From Labedaea rhizosphaerae (GTDB lineage Bacteria > Actinomycetota > Actinomycetes > Mycobacteriales > Pseudonocardiaceae): a DNA stretch of 64,000 bases. How positions within the stretch are numbered: the stretch's first letter is position 1; every line of letters begins with the position of its first letter. Position numbers and translations under genes: made by a program. This document shows positions 59,532 to 64,000 of this stretch, piece by piece. The notes beneath the pieces are model-generated. The model was not told where the DNA came from. It ran no database searches and saw only the letters and a list, made by a program, of their open reading frames with translations. The stretch covers positions 62,001 through 126,000 of the forward strand of contig NZ_SNXZ01000009.1 of the NCBI RefSeq assembly GCF_004362825.1, read 5' to 3'.

Positions 59532-60316
59532 AGACGCGTCGACGCGAACGTCATCGAGGCCAGCAGCGACCACAGCCGGTCGTCGCCGGGGAACACGACG
59601 TCGTCGAGGGAGGCGATCGGCTGCCGCGCGCACTGGGAGTTGGTGAAGAACGCCGCCCGGAACGACGACACGTCCGCCAACCGAATCGGCGTGGTCCGCT
59701 GCGGCACCCCGAGTGACGTCAACGCGCCCTGCACGAGCTGCATCATGATCCCGGTGAGCATCGGCGCCTGCGGCCACACCACGGCCTCGCCGTCCCAGAA
59801 CGCGACGTTGTAGATCGAACCTTCGAGCACCAGGCCGTCCCGGTCGACGAACAGCGCGTCGTCGAAGCCGGCGGCGACGGCGAGCCGGTGCGCACGCGTG
59901 AGTCCCATGGTGGCGAGGTGCTTCACGTGCGGCAGCTCGCGCTCGTAAACCTGCGAGCACACCCGCAGCGCCGGTCCCGGTGCCTCGTCGACCGGGTCCG
60001 CGACCACCACCACGACGTCCGGCGGGACCGCGTCGGCGGACAACCCGCCGGCGGGCGGCACCATCATGATCCGCATCGACGCGTCCGCCAGCCCGGACGC
60101 CGCCAACGCCCGCGCCGCCAAGGCGTGCACCTGCTCGTCGGGCACCGCGGCCCCGAACATCTCCCGCGACGATGCGGCCAGCCGCGCCAGGTGCAACGGC
60201 CACCCGGCGACCGCACCGCCACGCACCTGCATCGCCGTGAAATGCCCGTACGTCAACGGGATCAGCCGCGACGCGTCGTCCGGCAGCGCCTCGCCGTTCA
60301 GCTCCAGGTACCGCAT
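59528..60316 (-). CDS. class IV aminotransferase (PLP fold type IV)
   Basis: A 262-residue PLP enzyme of the branched-chain aminotransferase/4-amino-4-deoxychorismate lyase group. The PLP Lys is in LPHVKHLATMGLTRAH and the cofactor-contacting segment is DGLVLEGSIYNVAFWDG (LEGSxxN). Such enzymes make p-aminobenzoate or transaminate D- or branched-chain amino acids; specificity is not clear from motifs. ATG 60316 starts MRYLELNGEALP, the family opening. The WYL regulator gene lies 11 bp upstream on the same strand, so the two are co-transcribed. Confidence 0.88.
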   Translation of the reverse strand: MRYLELNGEALPDDASRLIPLTYGHFTAMQVRGGAVAGWPLHLARLAASSREMFGAAVPDEQVHALAARALAASGLADASMRIMMVPPAGGLSADAVPPDVVVVVADPVDEAPGPALRVCSQVYERELPHVKHLATMGLTRAHRLAVAAGFDDALFVDRDGLVLEGSIYNVAFWDGEAVVWPQAPMLTGIMMQLVQGALTSLGVPQRTTPIRLADVSSFRAAFFTNSQCARQPIASLDDVVFPGDDRLWSLLASMTFASTRL

Positions 60317-60327
60317 CGATCCCCCAG

Positions 60328-61293
60328 TCACTCGTACCGCGCGGCCAGCTTCCTGACCTCCGTCGCGATCTTGGCACGCAGCTCCGGCGGCTCGAGCACC
60401 TCCGCCTCCGCGCCGAGCTGCAGGATCGCGTGCACCCCGTGCTGCAGCGTCTCCATCGGGATGCGCATCGTGCACCAGCCCTCGGCATCGGTCGCCAGCT
60501 CCTCGGCGTCGCGGCGCACCACCGGACCGAGCAGGAACAACAGCTTCCGCCCGCTCGGTGACAACCGCACCACCGCGCTGCGGTGGTACAGCCGTTCCTT
60601 CAGGTGCGCGGCCGTGCCCGCCCAGAACCCGGCGAGGTCGAACCCGGCGGGCCGGGTGAACGGATCGTCGGTCACGACCACCGCCCGCATCCGCGACACC
60701 CGGTAGGTCCGCGGCTTGTCGTCGTCGAGCCCCGCCGCGACCAGGTACCAGGTGCCCGCCTTCAACACCAGGCCGAGCGGGCGCAGCGTCCGCTCCACTT
60801 CGGACGGACCCCAGCGCAGGTAGCGCACGGCCACCACCTGCTGCGACCAGACCGCCGCGGCCAGCTCCGCCAGGAACGGCAGGTCCTCGCCCTCGGCGAA
60901 CCAGCCGGGCGCGTCCAGGTGGAACCGCTCCCGCATCCGGGCCGCCTCCGCACGCAACGGGTCGGGCATCGCGGCCATCAGCTTCAACTCCGCCGCCGCG
61001 AGGATCGACCCGAGACCCAGCTCGGCCGCCTGCTGCGGCAACCCCGCCAGCGCCAGCGACCCGGCCTCGGCCTGGGTGAGCCCGGTCAACCGGGTCCGGT
61101 ACCCCTCCATCAGCTGGTAGCCGCCGGACGGCCCGCGATCGGCGTACACCGGAACGCCGGACGCGCTCAGCGACTCGATGTCGCGGTAGACCGTGCGCAC
61201 CGAGACCTCCAGCTCGGCGGCGAGCTCGGGCGCCGACATCCGGCCGCGGCTCTGCAGGAGCAGCAGCAACGAGAGCAGTCGACCGGCACGCAT
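60328..61293 (-). CDS. YafY-type HTH-WYL transcriptional regulator
   Basis: A 321-residue regulator. The N-terminal winged helix RMSAPELAAELEVSVRTVYRDIESLSASGVPVYADRGPSGGYQL is the HTH_11 signature. A WYL ligand-sensing domain (residues about 135-225, with VVAVRYLRWG and LVLKAGTWYLVAAGL) and a WCX C-terminal domain follow. WYL proteins often sense nucleotides or DNA ends. It is co-directional with the aminotransferase gene (11-bp gap) and divergent from the HTH_42 gene (63 bp), so it may control either. Confidence 0.93.
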   Translation of the reverse strand: MRAGRLLSLLLLLQSRGRMSAPELAAELEVSVRTVYRDIESLSASGVPVYADRGPSGGYQLMEGYRTRLTGLTQAEAGSLALAGLPQQAAELGLGSILAAAELKLMAAMPDPLRAEAARMRERFHLDAPGWFAEGEDLPFLAELAAAVWSQQVVAVRYLRWGPSEVERTLRPLGLVLKAGTWYLVAAGLDDDKPRTYRVSRMRAVVVTDDPFTRPAGFDLAGFWAGTAAHLKERLYHRSAVVRLSPSGRKLLFLLGPVVRRDAEELATDAEGWCTMRIPMETLQHGVHAILQLGAEAEVLEPPELRAKIATEVRKLAARYE

Positions 61294-61356
61294 GACCCCG
61301 AGTGTGCCGCAAGACCCTGACACAAGATGTCAGTGATCCGAGGCAAGATGAGACCC

Positions 61357-62472
61357 ATGAGCACCCTCGACGTCGACCGCGCCCAGGTCATGGCCTACCG
61401 GATCGCGGCCACCGGCCTGCACCGCGACCAGGGCAAGGCGGCCGACCTGGCCGTACTCGACATCGGCGTGCAACAGACCGTCCCCGGCTCCGTCGCGACC
61501 TCGCTCGCCGCCCGGCTGCCGGCCGCCACGGACGCGGTCGCCGCCAACGACGACCCGGACTTCACCGTCGCGTGGACCTACCGGGGCGCCGCGCACCTCA
61601 TGCGCACCGCCGACCTGCCGGCGCTGGCCCGCGACCTCTGGCCGGTCAGCGAAGACGACGCCATCGCCCGGCTCGCCGGCGCCGGGATCATGTTCCGCAA
61701 GACCGGCATCGCTGGCCTGGACGCCTGGCGCACCGCGGCCACCGCCATGCGCAAGATCGTCAAGAACGAGATGGTGAAGGGTGACGTCAGCACCGCGATC
61801 ACCAAGGCGCTGCCCGACGGCTACGGCTACGCCTGCCGGTCCTGCAAAGCCACGCACATCTACGGCAGCCTCTTCCAGGCCGTCGCCCTCGGCGCCGGCG
61901 TGCAGGTGCGCTCCGGCAGCCCCACCACGCTGGCTCCCGTGCCCAAACGCTGGGCCGTGCCCAAGGGACCGGACCGGCCAGACCGCGCAGTGCGCCCCTA
62001 CCTGCACGTACTCGGACCGGCCACCATGAACGAGATCGCCGCGTTCCTCGGCACCACCCAGAAGCTCGCCCGCACGATGCTGCCCGACGACGCCGTCGAG
62101 GTCCGCGCCGACGGCCGCAAGGCCTACGTCCTCGAGTCCGATGTGGACGCCGTGCGCAAGCCTCCGGAGCCCGACCTCGTCCGGCTGCTCCCGCCCTTCG
62201 ACCCGCTGCTGCAACCCCGCGAACGCGAACTGATCGTCCCCGACGAAGCGCAGCGCAAGAACCTGTGGCGGATGATCGGGAACCCCGGCGCGATCGTCGT
62301 CGACGGCGACGTGCTCGGCGCGTGGAAGGCGAAGCTCGCCCGCAAACGGCTCGCGGTCACCGTCGAGGAGTTCGTCCCACTGCCCCGCACGGTGAAGAAG
62401 AAGATCGAGCAAGAAGCCGACCGGGTCGCCGTCGCCCGCGGGATCGAGGGCGCCGACGTCAGCTACGGCTGA
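61357..62472 (+). CDS. HTH_42 (AlkZ/YcaQ-like) winged-helix protein with altered catalytic motif
   Basis: A 371-residue protein of the winged-helix HTH_42 family, whose characterised members AlkZ and YcaQ are DNA glycosylases that unhook crosslinks. Family traits: N-terminal RIAATGLHR and AAHLMRTADLPALARDLWPVS, the tandem winged helices, LLPPFDPLLQPRERELIV, and the C-terminal beta-region GAIVVDGDVLGAWKAK. In AlkZ a catalytic QxQ lies after the first helix; here the aligned segment reads GVQQTVPGS, so the second Gln is Thr. Glycosylase activity is therefore uncertain. It faces the WYL regulator and overlaps the TetR stop by 10 bp. Confidence 0.82.
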   Translation: MSTLDVDRAQVMAYRIAATGLHRDQGKAADLAVLDIGVQQTVPGSVATSLAARLPAATDAVAANDDPDFTVAWTYRGAAHLMRTADLPALARDLWPVSEDDAIARLAGAGIMFRKTGIAGLDAWRTAATAMRKIVKNEMVKGDVSTAITKALPDGYGYACRSCKATHIYGSLFQAVALGAGVQVRSGSPTTLAPVPKRWAVPKGPDRPDRAVRPYLHVLGPATMNEIAAFLGTTQKLARTMLPDDAVEVRADGRKAYVLESDVDAVRKPPEPDLVRLLPPFDPLLQPRERELIVPDEAQRKNLWRMIGNPGAIVVDGDVLGAWKAKLARKRLAVTVEEFVPLPRTVKKKIEQEADRVAVARGIEGADVSYG

Positions 62473-63236
62473 GCTTTGCGGGTCCGCACGTAGGACTCGA
62501 TGCCGTCCAGGACGCGTTCCAGGCCGAACCCGAACGAGAAGAAGTCGTCGTCCGGGTCGTAGGCGCCGCCCTGGTACACCTTCGCCAGCGTCGGGTAGCG
62601 GCCCTCGGCGAACGCCGCGGTCATGAACGGCAGCTGCGTGCCCCACCACTGCTCGTCGCTGATGCCGCTGCGCCGGGCCGCGGTGTCGAACTCGACGGTG
62701 ATCCGGGCCGTGCCCTGCACGTAGCAGCTCACGGCCGCGGCCATCGACGCCATCTCGTGCGCCGACAACCCGAGGCCCTCGACCGTGCGCAGGGCCGCGT
62801 CGTAGGCGGCCATCGAGTTGGGCCCGAACAACGGACGCGCCTGCGAGACGCGCAGCACCCACGGGTGCCGCCGGTAGAGGGCGTACTCGCCGTGCGCGAC
62901 CTCGGTGAGCCCGGCTCGCCAGGTGTCGGGCGACCCGGGCGACGTGCCGGTCGGCAGCTCGGCCTGCACCGCGTCCAGCATCAGGTCGACCAGCTCCGAC
63001 TTGCCCGGCACGTAGCGATAGAGCGACATCGTGCCGACGGACAGCTCCTCGGCGACCCGGCGCATGGACAGCCCGTCGAGCCCGTCGGCATCGGCGAGCG
63101 CGATCGCGGTGCGCACCACCTGCTCCACGCTCAGGCTCGGCTTCGGGCCGCGGCTCGGTGGTTCCTGGGTGCCCCACAACAGGTCGAGGGTCGCCTGCAG
63201 GTTGCCTGCTCCGGCATACGTGTCGTCGCTGCTCAT
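62463..63236 (-). CDS. TetR-family regulator beside a DrrA-type ABC gene
   Basis: A 257-residue repressor. Helix-turn-helix GLSMRRVAEELSVGTMSLYRYVPGKSELVDLMLD lies at residues about 60-95, preceded by a flexible arm. The TetR_C-like ligand domain has HPWVLRVSQARPLFGPNSM, also seen in the TetR at 55129, so the two are related. It is divergent from a DrrA-like ABC ATPase gene with a 7-bp inverted repeat between them. That layout, TetR facing an ABC drug exporter, suggests control of efflux. Confidence 0.92.
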   Translation of the reverse strand: MSSDDTYAGAGNLQATLDLLWGTQEPPSRGPKPSLSVEQVVRTAIALADADGLDGLSMRRVAEELSVGTMSLYRYVPGKSELVDLMLDAVQAELPTGTSPGSPDTWRAGLTEVAHGEYALYRRHPWVLRVSQARPLFGPNSMAAYDAALRTVEGLGLSAHEMASMAAAVSCYVQGTARITVEFDTAARRSGISDEQWWGTQLPFMTAAFAEGRYPTLAKVYQGGAYDPDDDFFSFGFGLERVLDGIESYVRTRKAQP

Positions 63237-63271
63237 CGTGCGTTCATCGTAGGGCGCGAAATCGGGTATGG

Positions 63272-63296
63272 TGTACGCGGAATCAAATTGCGTACA
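63272..63296. promoter_or_regulatory. putative TetR operator (TGTACGC-N11-GCGTACA)
   Basis: A perfect 7-bp inverted repeat in the 82-bp gap between the TetR and DrrA-type genes, 22 bp before the latter's start. Confidence 0.6.
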
Positions 63297-63318
63297 TGCT
63301 ACCCAGTGAGGAGCTGTC

Positions 63319-64000
63319 ATGCCCGCGATCGAGGCCACCGGCCTTGTGAAGCGCTATGGCGCCGACACCGCGCTGGCCGGCCTGGACCTGGCCGTGCCCG
63401 AAGGCACCGTCTGCGGCCTGCTCGGCCCGAACGGCGCAGGCAAGACCACCGCCGTCCGCATCCTGACCACCCTGCTGCGACCCGACGCTGGGCACGCCAC
63501 CGTCGCCGGCATCGACGTGGTCAAGGACCCGGCCAAGGCCAAAGCCGCACTCGGCCTGGTCGGCCAGCACGCCGCGGTCGACGAGGTGCTGTCGGGCCGG
63601 GAGAACCTGCAACTCTTCGGCCGGCTCCACCACCTCGGCGCCCGCACCGCCACCCGCCGCGCCGACGAACTGCTCGCGGCGTTCGGGCTCACCGACGCCG
63701 CCACGAAATCCGTCCGCCACTACTCCGGCGGCATGCGCAGACGCCTCGACCTCGCTGCCGGGCTGATCACCGAACCCCGCGTGCTCTTCCTCGACGAACC
63801 CACCACCGGGCTCGACCCACGCAGCCGCGCGGAGATCTGGTCCGCCGTGCGCGACCTCGTGCGCCGCGGCACCACGGTCCTGCTCACCACCCAATACCTC
63901 GAAGAAGCCGACCAGCTCGCCGACCGGATCGCCCTGCTCGACCACGGCCGCCTCGCCGCCGAAGGCACCTCGGACGAACTCAAGGCCGTGCTCGGCGGCG
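63319..64000 (+). CDS. DrrA-type ABC transporter ATP-binding protein (3' end cut by window)
   Basis: About 227 residues are visible; the gene runs off the right edge. It has Walker A LLGPNGAGKTTAVRIL, signature HYSGGMRRRLDLAAGL, Walker B VLFLDEPTTGLDPRSR and H-loop TTQYLEEADQLADRI, all intact, and the LVGQHAAVDEVLSGRENL loop of the daunorubicin-resistance (DrrA) family. It should power a separate membrane permease, probably encoded just beyond the window, to export a drug or polyketide-like compound. GTGAGGAG is the ribosome site before ATG 63319. Confidence 0.94.
   Translation, partial: MPAIEATGLVKRYGADTALAGLDLAVPEGTVCGLLGPNGAGKTTAVRILTTLLRPDAGHATVAGIDVVKDPAKAKAALGLVGQHAAVDEVLSGRENLQLFGRLHHLGARTATRRADELLAAFGLTDAATKSVRHYSGGMRRRLDLAAGLITEPRVLFLDEPTTGLDPRSRAEIWSAVRDLVRRGTTVLLTTQYLEEADQLADRIALLDHGRLAAEGTSDELKAVLGG

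Overview
The window is a GC-rich (about 70 percent) actinobacterial chromosome segment with dense gene packing, many GTG/TTG starts and start/stop overlaps. RbpA, a polyprenol-phosphate mannose synthase beside apolipoprotein N-acyltransferase, an Rpf-type muralytic enzyme, F420-type oxidoreductases, a snapalysin and a probable arabinose economy all fit a filamentous actinomycete, most likely Pseudonocardiales (Lentzea/Saccharothrix/Amycolatopsis-like). This placement is inferred from gene content. I saw no rRNA, complete tRNA, CRISPR array or insertion sequence.

Layout. 1-9.9 kb: end of a GT39 mannosyltransferase-like protein; aminopeptidase N coupled to an alpha/beta hydrolase; divergently, a 2-oxoglutarate oxygenase, a carnitine-type acyltransferase and two tandem GNAT acetyltransferases; dinB with an SOS box on its start codon. 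10-14.6 kb: an SDR protein lacking the usual catalytic Tyr, a cysteine desulfurase, and an encapsulin nanocompartment with a hemerythrin cargo that carries a C-terminal targeting peptide. 14.6-21.5 kb: lnt, ppm1, rbpA (with a sigma-R-type promoter), an MFS transporter, an Rpf protein, a glycerophosphodiesterase and a small zinc-ribbon protein. 21.5-30.8 kb: a GGDEF-EAL protein with a MOSC protein, ArsR/SRPBCC, F420 enzymes, an FAD monooxygenase, and a TetR regulator fused to a YCII/DGPF domain that heads a small operon.

30.8-42.3 kb is the most coherent block. An L-fucose/D-arabinose-isomerase-family enzyme, a secreted beta-propeller glycosidase and an FGGY kinase are translationally coupled. 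Next come a LacI regulator, a large secreted GH172 (DUF2961) enzyme and an Rbs-like ABC sugar importer. Near-identical operator sequences lie in front of both operons. The simplest reading is one regulon that releases a furanose sugar, plausibly D-arabinose from arabinan, outside the cell, imports it, and converts it to a ketopentose phosphate.

42.3-64 kb: a heterodimeric ABC exporter with strongly asymmetric ATP sites, a KASIII/TetR divergent pair, a zinc/coiled-coil protein, a snapalysin, an ECF42-type sigma factor with its DGPF partner, a tyrosine recombinase followed by a maltose-acetyltransferase-like enzyme with an extra C-terminal domain, a TetR/FAD-monooxygenase pair with twin operators, a ferredoxin-like protein, an MBL hydrolase, an aminotransferase IV, a WYL regulator, a HTH_42 protein, and a TetR divergent from a DrrA-type ABC ATPase cut by the right edge.
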